Shown here: positions 1-9,032 of the stretch, piece by piece | Numbering within the stretch: the stretch's first letter is position 1 | Layout of the letters: each line of letters starts with the position of its first letter | Assembly (NCBI RefSeq): GCF_013128195.2 | Contig: NZ_CP053452.2 | Span: forward strand, 6,324,001-6,388,000 | Length of the DNA: 64,000 bases | Direction of reading: 5' to 3' | Source of the DNA: Frigoriglobus tundricola | Lineage (GTDB): Bacteria > Planctomycetota > Planctomycetia > Gemmatales > Gemmataceae | Made by a program: the position numbers and the translations under genes | The notes under the pieces: generated by a model | Databases searched by the model: none | Told to the model about the DNA's origin: nothing | Seen by the model: only the letters and a program-made list of their open reading frames with translations

Positions 1-785
1 GCGGCGAGTTCGGGTACGCGTTCGACCGGTGCGGGGCCGGCCGGCTTGCGGGTCGACGCCTCGACGTAGCGATCGATGATCTCGCGCGGCGGCCCCTGCG
101 CGACGATCCGCCCGTGCTGCATCCAGACCACGCGCGTACACATGTTGGCGATGGTCTTCAGGTCGTGCGCGACGATCACCATGAGCCGGGAGGTGTTCAT
201 CAGCTCCCGCATCCGCGCCTGGGCCTTGCTCGTGAAGGCGAGGTCGCCGACCGCGAGGATCTCGTCGACCAGCAGCACCTCGGGGTTGATGGCGGTGGCG
301 ATGGAGAACGCCAGACGCATCTGCATACCGGCGGAATAGTTCCGCACGGCGATGTTCAGGAAGTCGCCCAGTTCGGAGAACGCGGCGATCTCCTCCAGCT
401 TGCTCCGCACGCTGCGCGACGATTCGCCCTGGAGGTAGGCGCGGTAGCGGATGTTGTCCCAGCCGGTCGCCTCGAACTCGAAGCCGAGGGTGATGTCGAA
501 CAGCGAGCAGATTTTGCCCTCGACCGTGCATGTACCGGCGGTCGGCGGGTACACGCCGGCGAGCGTCTTCAGGAGCGTACTCTTGCCGGCCCCGTTGTGG
601 CCGATCACGCCGATCCGCTCCCCGTCGCGCGCGGACAGGTTGATGCCCTCCAGCGCGCGGACCCGCATCATCGGGTTCGCGGCCCGGCGGAAGAGCCCGC
701 GGATCATGTACTCCTTGAAACTGACCCGCTTCTGCTGGTGAACGTTGAACGTGACGCCGACGTTACGGAGTTCGATTTTCGCCAT
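1..785 (-). CDS. Polysaccharide ABC exporter ATP-binding subunit (Wzt/TagH-like), 3' end off the window
   Basis: Reading leftward from the ATG at 785 the frame stays open to base 1, so the C-terminus lies outside the window (at least 261 residues). It is an ABC ATPase of the polysaccharide/teichoic-acid export class. Seen: Walker A GHNGAGKST at about 62-70, signature YSAGMQM at 150-156, Walker B VLLVDE at 170-175, and the switch histidine in VAHD near 207. Family knowledge: Wzt-type ATPases energise export of undecaprenyl-linked glycans through a Wzm permease. The permease is the divergent gene at 1006, which leaves a 220-bp shared promoter region; wzm and wzt are more usually co-directional. 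Whether a C-terminal carbohydrate-binding domain follows cannot be seen. Confidence 0.9.
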   Translation of the reverse strand, partial: MAKIELRNVGVTFNVHQQKRVSFKEYMIRGLFRRAANPMMRVRALEGINLSARDGERIGVIGHNGAGKSTLLKTLAGVYPPTAGTCTVEGKICSLFDITLGFEFEATGWDNIRYRAYLQGESSRSVRSKLEEIAAFSELGDFLNIAVRNYSAGMQMRLAFSIATAINPEVLLVDEILAVGDLAFTSKAQARMRELMNTSRLMVIVAHDLKTIANMCTRVVWMQHGRIVAQGPPREIIDRYVEASTRKPAGPAPVERVPELA

Positions 786-1005
786 GAACGCGAGTCTCGG
801 GTGGGTGGACCGCCGCGAACCCGGGCCGGGGTCGGATTCGCGGCGCGGAACACTACCGCTCGGCGTTGCGGAGTGCTAGCTCAATTCCGGGCTTTCGCAC
901 GTTCGCGCAGCGGCGGGGATTTGGGGTTTCGTCATTGGCGGGGCGTTGCTAGAAGCCGTCCGGAAGTGATGCGCCGCCAGAGCGACCTCTCGTTCGAGGT
1001 TACGG

Positions 1006-1791
1006 ATGCTGCACCAAATAACCGCGATCTGGAAGTTCCGAAGTTTCCTGATGGCGCTCGTCCAGCTCGACTTCCGGCTGCGGTACAAGCGGTCGTGGCT
1101 CGGGGGCGGGTGGTCGCTGGTCCACCCGATCGCGATGGCCGCCGCGTACGTCATCGTGTTCAGCGGCGTACTCATGCAGTCGCCCGCGTCGTACGCCACA
1201 ACGCTCCTGTTGCACCTGGCCGTCTGGGGGTTCTTTCGGGATTCGGCGGTGGGCGGGTGCCTGGCACTCATCTCCCACGAGTCCTACATCCGCCAGCACC
1301 CGCTGCCGTTCGGCCTGTACCCGCTGCGGTTCGTCATCGGGTACGCGATCCAGGCCCTGTTCGCGCTGGCGGTCGCGATCGCCGCGGTCATCATTGTGGA
1401 CGGGAACCCGTCCAAGCTCGGGATGCTCTGGGCCGTGGTGCCCGCGCTCGGCATGGTGTTCGTCGCGGGCTGGGCGGTCGCGACGATCGTCTCGTTCGCA
1501 CAGGTTCACTTCCACGACACCCAGCACCTGTTGGAGATCGGCGCGCAGGTTCTGTTCTTCCTGACCCCCATCGTTTATCCGCCCAGCCTGCTGGTGAACA
1601 AGGGGCTGGGGTGGATGGTGCGGTTCAACCCGCTGAACCTTTACCTGGAACTGGTCCGCTACCCGCTCACCACCGGGGAACTGCCGCAAGCCAAACTGTA
1701 CCTGTACGGAGTGGTGTGTACCGGGATGCTGGTCGGCGTCGCCGCCGCGACCGCTTCGCGCTTCCAGAAGAGGGTCGTGTTCCACCTGTGA
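1006..1791 (+). CDS. Polysaccharide ABC exporter permease (Wzm-like, ABC-2 type)
   Basis: Integral membrane protein of 261 residues, typical for ABC-2 type polysaccharide permeases. About six hydrophobic segments are visible, near residues 38-58, 66-82, 112-135, 140-163, 175-195 and 230-250. An amphipathic, basic N-terminus (LDFRLRYKRSWLG) precedes the first segment, as in Wzm/TagG proteins. It should form the channel for the divergent ATPase at 1-785 and export the glycan built by the downstream genes. The ATG at 1006 is the first plausible start; no strong Shine-Dalgarno precedes it. Confidence 0.88.
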   Translation: MLHQITAIWKFRSFLMALVQLDFRLRYKRSWLGGGWSLVHPIAMAAAYVIVFSGVLMQSPASYATTLLLHLAVWGFFRDSAVGGCLALISHESYIRQHPLPFGLYPLRFVIGYAIQALFALAVAIAAVIIVDGNPSKLGMLWAVVPALGMVFVAGWAVATIVSFAQVHFHDTQHLLEIGAQVLFFLTPIVYPPSLLVNKGLGWMVRFNPLNLYLELVRYPLTTGELPQAKLYLYGVVCTGMLVGVAAATASRFQKRVVFHL

Positions 1792-1795
1792 TACC

Positions 1796-2033
1796 AAGAA
1801 GACCCGCCCCCCCCAGCCCCCTCCACTTCCTCCCCGGCCCTGTCAGCAAAGCTTCTCGCGGGCCGGGGGAAGGGAGGGGGTGAACGCGCGCAACCCCTCC
1901 TCTGATCCTCCCGATGCCTCGGAGTTCCAAGGGCCTTCCTCCCCCTTCCCTTCAAGGGAAGGCGGCTGGGGGTAGGTTCTTCTTTCTGGCGCCCCTCCCT
2001 TCAGGGAGGGGTTGGGGGTGGGTTCTTCGCTTC
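1796..2033. repeat. Intergenic C/G-run palindromic repeats (several units)
   Basis: The 364-bp gap 1792-2155 holds no gene. It contains at least two units of a repeat made of a short palindrome (for example cccttcaaggg or cccttcaggg) followed by a G-run and a ggttctt tail: about 1943-1982 and 1992-2030. A C-rich stretch at 1796-1830 looks like the same tail in the opposite orientation. A further copy lies inside a gene at 11981-12022. The pattern resembles a REP/BIME-type family. Confidence 0.7.
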
Positions 2034-2155
2034 GCGACCCCCGCTCCGAATCCGGCTTGAAACCGTTTACCCAGCCGACGTACCTTGTCGCACCACCGGG
2101 CGAACGGGACGGGGCACGGACGCTCGCACCACCGGGAACTCACCAGGAGGGTACC

Positions 2156-3049
2156 ATGATCAGCGTGCTTTTCTGCTCTCGGACCAAGGGGAACCCCGAC
2201 TCGGGGCTCGAACGCCTGCTCGACTCGGCCGTGGCCTGCACCACGCCGGCGGAGCGCGAGCAGATCGAGTTCCTCATCAAATTCGACTCCGACGACGACG
2301 ACCGGCTGCCCGACTCCTTCTTCGCCAAGTACCCGTTCCGGGTCCGCACGTTCGTCTGGTCGCGCGGGGAGGGCCGGCACGGCCTGCACCACGCGCAAGA
2401 GTACCTGTTCGCCCAGCGCGACCCGCGGTCGCGGTTCTGCCTCATGACGGCCGACGACTTTTACTTCAACCGTACGGGCTTCGTCTCGGACATCCTGGCG
2501 GTGAAGGACGAGTTCTGCATCCTCGGGTACAAGCGCCCGCCCATCGAAGCGTTCGCGGGCCGCTACGAAGAGGAGGAGATGATCCGCCACTGGGTGGTCT
2601 CGTTCGGCTGCTGGTCGCCGGTCATCAGCTCCCGGCTCATCGAGGTGTGCCAGAACTTCGGCTGGCAGGCGAACGTCGATAGCTGGCTGATGGGGCTGTC
2701 GGTGGCGCTGTACGACCTGTACGGCGTGGTGATCTGGCAGACGCACGAGCCGTTCTACGAGCGGGGCGGCTCCTACGAGCGGCCGGCGAGCACGGGGGCC
2801 GCGCCGACGTACAACAACATGGAAATTACCAACAACGTCGGCCCCAACAACCGGTACTGGTTCGAACTCGTCCGGCGCCAGGCCCGCAACGTCTTCCTGA
2901 ACATGATGCACGGCACCGACCTGCGCCGGCGCACCGTGGGCGATCGGCTCAACGTGGCGTGGCGCCGGGTCCGCGATCAGCCGGCGCGGCGGTTGCCGGC
3001 CCGCGTCCTCGGCAAGCTCCGCCGGAACCTGGCCTCCGTGTTTGCCTGA
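2156..3049 (+). CDS. Putative glycosyltransferase-like protein of the polysaccharide locus
   Basis: A 297-residue cytoplasmic protein without membrane segments. The start is ATG 2156, because a strong Shine-Dalgarno (aggaggg, 2144-2150) sits 5 bases upstream; a longer open frame from 2012 runs through the repeat and is not coding. The N-terminus (MISVLFCSRTKGNP) looks like the first strand and loop of a GT-A fold. Acidic clusters FDSDDDD (about residues 48-54) and MTADDF could be nucleotide-sugar or metal sites. I do not recognise a precise family. Its position first in a row of glycosyltransferases supports a role in glycan assembly, but the function is inferred. Confidence 0.6.
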   Translation: MISVLFCSRTKGNPDSGLERLLDSAVACTTPAEREQIEFLIKFDSDDDDRLPDSFFAKYPFRVRTFVWSRGEGRHGLHHAQEYLFAQRDPRSRFCLMTADDFYFNRTGFVSDILAVKDEFCILGYKRPPIEAFAGRYEEEEMIRHWVVSFGCWSPVISSRLIEVCQNFGWQANVDSWLMGLSVALYDLYGVVIWQTHEPFYERGGSYERPASTGAAPTYNNMEITNNVGPNNRYWFELVRRQARNVFLNMMHGTDLRRRTVGDRLNVAWRRVRDQPARRLPARVLGKLRRNLASVFA

Positions 3050-3144
3050 CCGCTCGGATTTCTCTGCTCCCGCGACCGGGATACGCTCGCGTCCCGCGTC
3101 CCGCGTCCCGTGCCAAACACCCCCAACACACTGGATCGTTCCCC

Positions 3145-5013
3145 ATGCACTTGGGCCGTCGAGAGAAAGTTCCGTTTCCGGCGTCGTACAACGGGTTCAC
3201 CCTGATCCGCACCCACGGGCGCGTGTACGCGCTGCCGCCGGGCACCCAGGTCCAGCGCATCATGACCACGGCGGGGCTCCTGGACCGGCACCCGGCCGTC
3301 CTGTCCGCGGCCACCCTGGAAGGTGTTCAGCGACTCGTTGACGCTTGTGACGCCCGCGCCCACGTCCCCGAGGTCGTCGGGCGCGCCGAGGGCTACGACC
3401 TCGTCCGCCACCGCGGCACCTACTATGCGGTGCCCCAATCGGCGGGCGATCTCGACCTGGACGTGCCGGAGGACCGCCAGCACGCAGGAGTCATTTCCGG
3501 TAACAGTCCGGACGACCTGGAACGGATCGTTCGGGCCAACGCGACCGGCGCGCCGGTGGAGTTCGCCGGCTGGTTGCCGATCTTCGCGGTCTCTGGCAAC
3601 TGCGGCGCGCACCCGCAGTTCAAGCACACGGTGAGCCCGCCCGCGGGCTACCGGTTCACCCGCTCCGCGCCGATCGAGAACCGGGCGCCGCGCCCGGTCC
3701 GGGGCTTCGGCGCGATCAAGGCGGCGTGCGGCGCGCTGGGGCGCACGCTCGCACGGGCCGCGCGGACCGCGGTTCTCGCGGCCCGGGTGCCGCTCACGTT
3801 CGTCCAGCCGCGCCCGGGCGTCACGGTCGCGACCCGCGTGCGGGTGTTCGCGGCGTTCGTTCGGATGGCAGCGATGCTCCTGTGGCGCGGGTGCCGCCCG
3901 GGGGCCGTGTTCCGGTTCCTCCAGACGCGCCACCTCCAGTCGCAGTTGCTCCTCGGTCGCCAGGAGCTGGTGTTCCTGACGAGCATGCCGTACACGTTCG
4001 GGCAGAACCCGTGGGTCATCGAGATCGAGGACCCCACGACCCTGTTCTACCCGCTCGTCCAGAACGGGTACACCGCCTCGCAGTCGCTCGCCGACTCGCC
4101 GTACTACCCCGTGATCAAGGCGGTTCTCGAGGCGGACCACTGCAAGGCGATCCTGACGCACATGCGCTCGACGGCGGAGCTGATCCCGGCGCTCTTCGAG
4201 AGCGAGGCGATCAGCAAGAAAGTGATTTACGCCCCCCTCGGCGTCCGGCTCCCCGACCGCTGGCAGCGCCACGAGCCGCGGGCCGATGACGAGCCGATCG
4301 ACCTGCTGTTCATTAACTCGTGGTGCCAGGTTCCGGAAAACTTCTACGTCCGCGGCGGCCTGGACGTGCTGGAGGCGTTCGCCGTCCTGCGCGAGCGCTA
4401 CCCGCACGTGCGGCTGACCATGCGCACGGCGCTGCCGACCCTCAGCGAGTACTACCACCGCGTTCTGGAAGGCGGCCGGATCCGCGTCGTGAACCGGTAC
4501 CTCTCGGACGCGGAAATGGCGGACCTGCACGCCACTAGCCACGTCTTCTTGCTCCCCGCCGCACGGGTCCACATCGTCTCGCTGCTCCAGGCGATGTCCT
4601 ACGGGCTGCCGGTCGTCGGCTCCGACGGCTGGGGGATGGAGGAGTACCTGGACCACGAACAGAACGGGCTGGTGGTCCGCGGCCGGCACGGCACGGCCTC
4701 GTGGGCGGACCCGGAGGCGGGGATGCTGCGGGAGAATTACGAGGTCATGTGTACGCCCGACCCCGAGGTGGTCGCGGGGATCGTCGAAGCCGTCTCGCGC
4801 CTGGTGGAAGACCCGGCCCTGCGCCGGCGGCTCGGCCGGACGGCGCGGGCCACCGTCCGGGACCGGTACAACCTGGAGGGGTGGAACCGCGGCCTCCAGG
4901 CGGCCCTGGACCGGGCCGGCACGCGCGGGCCGGCGCGGCTCGTGTGCTTGCCCGAAGCCGCTTCCGAGCCGCGGCCCGAGCGCGAATCGGCGCCGGCGAG
5001 CCGGGTGGGATGA
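3145..5013 (+). CDS. Glycosyltransferase family 4 protein with long N-terminal extension
   Basis: A 622-residue protein. The C-terminal half is a GT-B glycosyltransferase of family 4: the stretch IDLLFINSW through GGLDVLEAF, the acceptor/donor loop YLSDAEMADLHATSHVFLLPA, and the GT4-type AMSYGLPVVGSDGWGMEEYL with the conserved Glu of the E-x7-E region. The first about 270 residues are an extension without a domain I can name. ATG 3145 is chosen because the open frame upstream overlaps the previous gene. It probably transfers a sugar from an NDP-sugar to the growing glycan. Confidence 0.82.
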   Translation: MHLGRREKVPFPASYNGFTLIRTHGRVYALPPGTQVQRIMTTAGLLDRHPAVLSAATLEGVQRLVDACDARAHVPEVVGRAEGYDLVRHRGTYYAVPQSAGDLDLDVPEDRQHAGVISGNSPDDLERIVRANATGAPVEFAGWLPIFAVSGNCGAHPQFKHTVSPPAGYRFTRSAPIENRAPRPVRGFGAIKAACGALGRTLARAARTAVLAARVPLTFVQPRPGVTVATRVRVFAAFVRMAAMLLWRGCRPGAVFRFLQTRHLQSQLLLGRQELVFLTSMPYTFGQNPWVIEIEDPTTLFYPLVQNGYTASQSLADSPYYPVIKAVLEADHCKAILTHMRSTAELIPALFESEAISKKVIYAPLGVRLPDRWQRHEPRADDEPIDLLFINSWCQVPENFYVRGGLDVLEAFAVLRERYPHVRLTMRTALPTLSEYYHRVLEGGRIRVVNRYLSDAEMADLHATSHVFLLPAARVHIVSLLQAMSYGLPVVGSDGWGMEEYLDHEQNGLVVRGRHGTASWADPEAGMLRENYEVMCTPDPEVVAGIVEAVSRLVEDPALRRRLGRTARATVRDRYNLEGWNRGLQAALDRAGTRGPARLVCLPEAASEPRPERESAPASRVG

Positions 5014-5057
5014 ACGCCCCGTTCGGCCCCTCAATGAGGCTAACAGATTGGGGATTG

Positions 5058-5121
5058 GTTCCGCGACACGGGTGTTCCGCGGGTGCTGCTCAACAGCGGC
5101 AAAACGCCCGTGCCACGGAAC
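5058..5121. repeat. Imperfect inverted repeat between glycan genes
   Basis: Arms at 5058-5076 and 5102-5121 read gttccg(c/t)g(a/g)cacggg(t/c)gtt when placed in the same orientation, with about 25 bp between them. It lies in the 209-bp gap between the GT4 gene and the sulfotransferase. It could attenuate transcription or be a repeat element. There is no T-tract, so it is not a classical terminator. Confidence 0.6.
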
Positions 5122-5222
5122 GATCCACTTGCCGGAAAACACGGATCGAGAGCCGCTCCCGACTGCGTGCCAGGACGAAGGCCCCGGGCACGTAGGATTT
5201 TTGCTCCGCGCAGGACGTACCC

Positions 5223-6590
5223 GTGATTTACCTCCACGCGAACCCGGACCCGCACGCCCTCTTTCGTCACCGCCGGCCGGAATTTCTCGTCATTTCTCCG
5301 CCCAAGACGGGATCGACTTGGCTGGCGGCGAACTTCCGGCACCACCCCCAACTGTTCGTGCCGGAGGTGAAGGAGGTCAAGTACTTCAGTTCGCTCTACA
5401 AGTGGCTGGACTTCGAATGGTACTGCGATCACTTCGTCGCCGCCGGGGACCGGCGGGCCGGTGACGCGTCCCCATCGTACGCCGCGCTCCCGCTGGCCGG
5501 CATCCGGGCCATTCGGCAACTGCTGCCGAACGTCAAGCTGGTGTTTCTGATGCGCGACCCGGTCGCGCGGGCGTGGTCGCACGCCAAGCACAATCACCTG
5601 TTCCAGGAAGCCAACTTCGCCGGCGCGGAGCCCGGTGCCGAAGCGAGTCCCGACGAGTGGCGGGCGAACTTCGTCCACGACTGGCCGCTCGTCGGCGGCG
5701 ACTACCTGGGCCAGCTCCGCCGGTGGGCGTCGGTGTTCCCGCACGAGCAGCTCTACGTCGGCTTCTACGAATCGATCGCCCGCCGCCCGGAGGCGCTGCT
5801 GCGCGACGTGTTCCGGTTCCTCGGCGTCGATCCGGACATCGACCTGTCCGGGTTCCCGGTCCGCGAGCGCATCCTCGCCGGCCCCGCCGGCGAGCTGCCG
5901 GCCGATCTCGCGCCGCACCTGCGCGGGATTCTCCGGGGCCGAACGGAAGAGTTAGTGGACTTTCTGGCTGCCCAGTTCGGCCTGAGCGCTCCTCCCGAGT
6001 GGCAAGCGACCCTGGCCGGACCGGTCCACGCCCCGCCCGACCTGCCGGCGTTCCGAATGGCCGCCGACGACGGTCACCTGAACCGTGTCCTCCAGATGGA
6101 AGAGGAGTTTGCGACGGGCTACCGAATCGTCCTCACGAACTACCGCGGGTACGACGTCGCGTTCTATCGGAGCGCCTTGTACGGCGTGAAGATGGCCCGG
6201 GGGGCCGTTTCGCTCGTCATGAACGAGCACACCCGGGCGCAGTGCCTCGCCGAGGGGACGTGTCTCGTCGCCGCGACCCTGCCCGAGATGAAAGAGCGGA
6301 TCGACGCCCGGCTGGCGGACGAGGCCGCGGCGCGCGCCCGCGCGGTGGAAGAGGAGCTGCGCGCGACCCGTGAAGACCTCCGCGTGACGCGGGAGGAGCT
6401 GCACGCGACCCGCGACCTCTCGGCCCGCCTGGCGGCCGAACTGGCGGAGCTGCGGGCCGTAGTCCACCGGGGGTCGCTCGCCCGCCGGGCGCTCCGCGCG
6501 ATCCGGCACCCGGTCCGGCCCACGAAGCGCCTCGCCCGCGCGCTCCTGGCCGCCGTTGCGGCGACGGGGCCGGACGGGAAGTGGGGTTGA
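5223..6590 (+). CDS. PAPS-dependent sulfotransferase with C-terminal coiled coil
   Basis: A 455-residue sulfotransferase that should transfer sulfate from PAPS to a carbohydrate. Seen: the 5'-phosphosulfate loop PPKTGSTWL (residues 26-34) and the 3'-phosphate site RDPVARAWS (111-119), both hallmarks of the P-loop sulfotransferase family. After the catalytic domain, roughly residues 355-420 form a heptad-like coiled coil rich in Glu and Arg (AVEEELRATREDLRVTREEL), which may mediate oligomerisation. The start is GTG 5223 with a weak aggac upstream; no in-frame ATG precedes the P-loop. It sits between glycosyltransferase and epimerase genes, which implies a sulfated polysaccharide. Confidence 0.88.
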   Translation: MIYLHANPDPHALFRHRRPEFLVISPPKTGSTWLAANFRHHPQLFVPEVKEVKYFSSLYKWLDFEWYCDHFVAAGDRRAGDASPSYAALPLAGIRAIRQLLPNVKLVFLMRDPVARAWSHAKHNHLFQEANFAGAEPGAEASPDEWRANFVHDWPLVGGDYLGQLRRWASVFPHEQLYVGFYESIARRPEALLRDVFRFLGVDPDIDLSGFPVRERILAGPAGELPADLAPHLRGILRGRTEELVDFLAAQFGLSAPPEWQATLAGPVHAPPDLPAFRMAADDGHLNRVLQMEEEFATGYRIVLTNYRGYDVAFYRSALYGVKMARGAVSLVMNEHTRAQCLAEGTCLVAATLPEMKERIDARLADEAAARARAVEEELRATREDLRVTREELHATRDLSARLAAELAELRAVVHRGSLARRALRAIRHPVRPTKRLARALLAAVAATGPDGKWG

Positions 6591-6641
6591 TTCGCGGCAT
6601 TTCGCCCCACTACACTTTCGGACCGACACCAGGAGACCAAT

Positions 6642-7586
6642 ATGCCGCAGCGCGTCCTCGTTACGGGCGGCCTCGGGTACCTCGGCAGCATCGCGTGCGA
6701 GCACCTGCTCGCGGCCGGGTACGAGGTCACCGCTCTCGACTCCCTCATTTACGAGGGCGGTCAGGGCCTGTACCACCTGTGCGCTCACCCGTCCTTCGAC
6801 TTCATCAAGGGCGACGTGCGCGACGAAGCCGTGATGCGCCGGGCGCTCCGCGCGGCGGACGCGGTGGTCCACCTCGCGGGCACCGTCGGCGCGTCGGCGT
6901 GCGACCGCGACCCGGCCCAGGCCACGTCCGTTAACTTCGAGTCGGTGAAGCTGCTCAACAAACTGCGCAGCCCCGAACAGCTCGTCGTCTTCCCGAACAC
7001 GAACAGCGGCTACGGCGCCACGTCCGGGGCCGCGCTGTGTACCGAGGACACGCCGCTCGAACCGATCTCGCTCTACGGGCGGACGAAGTGCGAGGCCGAG
7101 CGCCTGCTCCTCGACAGCCCGAATACCGTCACCCTCCGGCTCGCCACCGTGTTCGGCATGTCGCCGCGGATGCGCCTCGACCTGCTCGTCAACCACTTCG
7201 TTCACGCCGCGGTCAAGGACGGGTACCTCGTCCTGTTCGAGAAGGACTTCAAGCGGAACTTCGTTCACGTCCGGGACGTGGCCGACTGCTTCCTGCACGC
7301 CCTGGCCAACGGCGCGAAGATGGCCGGGCGGCCGTACAACCTGGGCCTGGACTCGGCCAATCTCTCGAAAGAGCAACTGGCCTTTGCCGTCAAGAAGCAC
7401 GTGCCCAAGTTCTACATCCACTTCGCCCCGATCGGTGAAGACCCGGACAAGCGGAACTACGTCGTCTCGAGCGCCCGGCTCCGGGACGCCGGGTTCGAGG
7501 CCCGGCGGTCGCTCGACGCCGGCATCCAGGAACTGATCAAGGGCTACCGGATGGAAGGCCGCGGGCCGTTCAAGAACGCGGCATAA
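6642..7586 (+). CDS. NAD-dependent nucleotide-sugar epimerase/dehydratase (extended SDR)
   Basis: A 314-residue extended short-chain dehydrogenase. Seen: Rossmann motif TGGLGYLG at 8-15, and the YxxxK pair in LYGRTK (Y145, K149) with NTNSGYG upstream supplying the Ser/Thr of the triad. Proteins of this class epimerise or dehydrate UDP-, GDP- or dTDP-sugars; the exact substrate cannot be read from sequence. ATG 6642 follows a good aggag. It lies 51 bp after the sulfotransferase on the same strand, so the two are probably cotranscribed. Confidence 0.88.
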   Translation: MPQRVLVTGGLGYLGSIACEHLLAAGYEVTALDSLIYEGGQGLYHLCAHPSFDFIKGDVRDEAVMRRALRAADAVVHLAGTVGASACDRDPAQATSVNFESVKLLNKLRSPEQLVVFPNTNSGYGATSGAALCTEDTPLEPISLYGRTKCEAERLLLDSPNTVTLRLATVFGMSPRMRLDLLVNHFVHAAVKDGYLVLFEKDFKRNFVHVRDVADCFLHALANGAKMAGRPYNLGLDSANLSKEQLAFAVKKHVPKFYIHFAPIGEDPDKRNYVVSSARLRDAGFEARRSLDAGIQELIKGYRMEGRGPFKNAA

Positions 7587-7623
7587 GGCATAGGCGGAGA
7601 AATAGCGTACCGCTTGTGTTGTT

Positions 7624-7678
7624 TGTGGTGCAGGCGTCTCGCCTGCCAAAGCGATGCAGGCGGGACGCCTGCACCACA
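7624..7678. repeat. Dispersed palindrome, GCAGGCG family, copy 1
   Basis: A near-perfect inverted repeat with arms 7624-7646 and 7656-7678. Each arm is itself a hairpin: gcaggcg-tct-cgcctgc. Other copies are at 9996-10055 and 52223-52276. It lies between co-directional genes and has no T-tract. Confidence 0.85.
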
Positions 7679-7736
7679 ACAAGACCGCACAGTTGCCGCG
7701 CGATCTTTTTCCCGTTTCTGCCTAACGGAGGCCGAC

Positions 7737-8708
7737 ATGCGCGACAGCGTGAACCGCCGGCGGCGCCGGCGCAACCCGTACACCGAGCTGCTCCACCTGC
7801 TGAACCAGCGGTACCACGCCGAGTTCGTGCGGGCGGAGCTGCTCCAGAACGACCTCACCGGCCTCCAGGGGTCGAAGTTCGCGCGGGTGGCGGAGTGGCT
7901 GCGGGTGCAAGCCCGTCGGCTGTTCCCGCACCCGGCGGCGGTCACGAAGTCCATCACCGAACACGCCGCGCCGTACACCGGACCGGTGTTTCCGGCCCCC
8001 GCCGACGCGCGGGTGAGCATCGTCATCCCGTTCCGCGACCGCCCCGAGTTGCTCCGGAACTGTTTGCGGAGCATCCGGCGCAGCACGTTCCGGCGGATCG
8101 AGATCGTTCTGGTGGACAACGGGAGCGAGGACCCGCGCACCGGGCGGCTCCTCGCCCGCGCCGGCGAGCGACTGGACGTGCGGCTCGTGAGCCGGCCCGG
8201 CCCGTTCAACTTCTCGCTGTTGTGCAACGCCGGCGCGGCCGCCGCGACCGGCGACCATCTGGTGTTCCTCAACAACGATACCGAGGTGCTTTCGCGCCAG
8301 TGGCTCGAACGGCTCCTCGGCCTCGCGGCCGACCCGGCGGTCGGAGCGGTCGGGGCCACGCTCCTGTTCCCCGATCGGACGATTCAGCACGCCGGCCTGT
8401 TGCCGCGGAGCGACGGCATGTGGGTTCACCCGTACCAGGGGCGCCCGGCCGATGATCCCGGCGCGGGCGGCGAGTTGAGGACGGTGCGGATCGTCCCCGC
8501 GGCCACCGCCGCGTGCCTGATGGTCCGCCGCGACCGGTTTGAAGAAGCGGGCGGGTTCGACGAGCGCATGCCGGTGACGCACAACGACGTGGACCTGTGC
8601 CGCCGCATCCGCGCGCGGGGGCGGGTGGTGGTCGTCACGCCGCGTGCGCGGTTGCTCCACTACGAAGGGCTGAGCCGCGGGTACACCGTCGATCCGCCGC
8701 CCGCGTAA
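7737..8708 (+). CDS. Glycosyltransferase family 2
   Basis: A 323-residue GT2 (GT-A fold) enzyme. Seen: strand-loop VSIVIPFRDRPELL (about 93-106), nucleotide-binding VDNGSED (127-132), DxD-type NNDTE (179-183), and a late THNDVDLCRRIRARG segment typical of the catalytic acidic residue. An Arg-rich N-terminus (about 90 residues) precedes the domain. Start ATG 7737 is supported by cggagg at 7724-7729. The longer frame upstream reads through the palindromic repeat and is rejected. Likely role: adding one sugar in the glycan pathway. Confidence 0.88.
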   Translation: MRDSVNRRRRRRNPYTELLHLLNQRYHAEFVRAELLQNDLTGLQGSKFARVAEWLRVQARRLFPHPAAVTKSITEHAAPYTGPVFPAPADARVSIVIPFRDRPELLRNCLRSIRRSTFRRIEIVLVDNGSEDPRTGRLLARAGERLDVRLVSRPGPFNFSLLCNAGAAAATGDHLVFLNNDTEVLSRQWLERLLGLAADPAVGAVGATLLFPDRTIQHAGLLPRSDGMWVHPYQGRPADDPGAGGELRTVRIVPAATAACLMVRRDRFEEAGGFDERMPVTHNDVDLCRRIRARGRVVVVTPRARLLHYEGLSRGYTVDPPPA

Positions 8709-8762
8709 TGTGGGGAGTTGTTGGCCGCTGCGGTTCACAAAGTGTGTGGGTTGGGCCGTTTT

Positions 8763-8927
8763 GGTTTTCAGCCCGAAAGGCTAGGATTCCTCAGCCCAGG
8801 GCAACGCCCTGGGCTGGTGGTGCGATGGAATCCGTACGCCACGCGAACGCAACCGACGCCACGCGAACGTTCTCACCCGGGGCGGTGCCCTGGGCTGAGG
8901 AATCTCAGCCTTTCAGGCTGAAAACCC
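8763..8927. repeat. Long intergenic inverted repeat
   Basis: Two roughly 50-bp arms (8763-8813 and 8877-8927) are inverted copies with a few mismatches. Each contains the smaller palindromes cagcc(c/t)gaaaggctg and cagcccagggc(a)cgccctgg. The 63-bp loop carries a direct repeat of acgccacgcgaacg. The 324-bp gap 8709-9032 holds no gene. Confidence 0.8.
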
Positions 8928-9032
8928 CGGTGCGGGAACCCAACCCTGGCCCCGCGGAGTGTCGCCAAACCGCCGCCGAATCGGACAACGAGTACCTTCG
9001 TGTGGCCAACGGCTCGCACCACTGGGACCGAC

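Noticed and set aside
114..1883. Open frame of 589 codons on the + strand
   Set aside because: Runs antisense through the Wzt-like ATPase and out of frame through the permease; low-complexity peptide.
2977..5142. Open frame of 721 codons on the - strand
   Set aside because: Antisense shadow of the GT4 gene.
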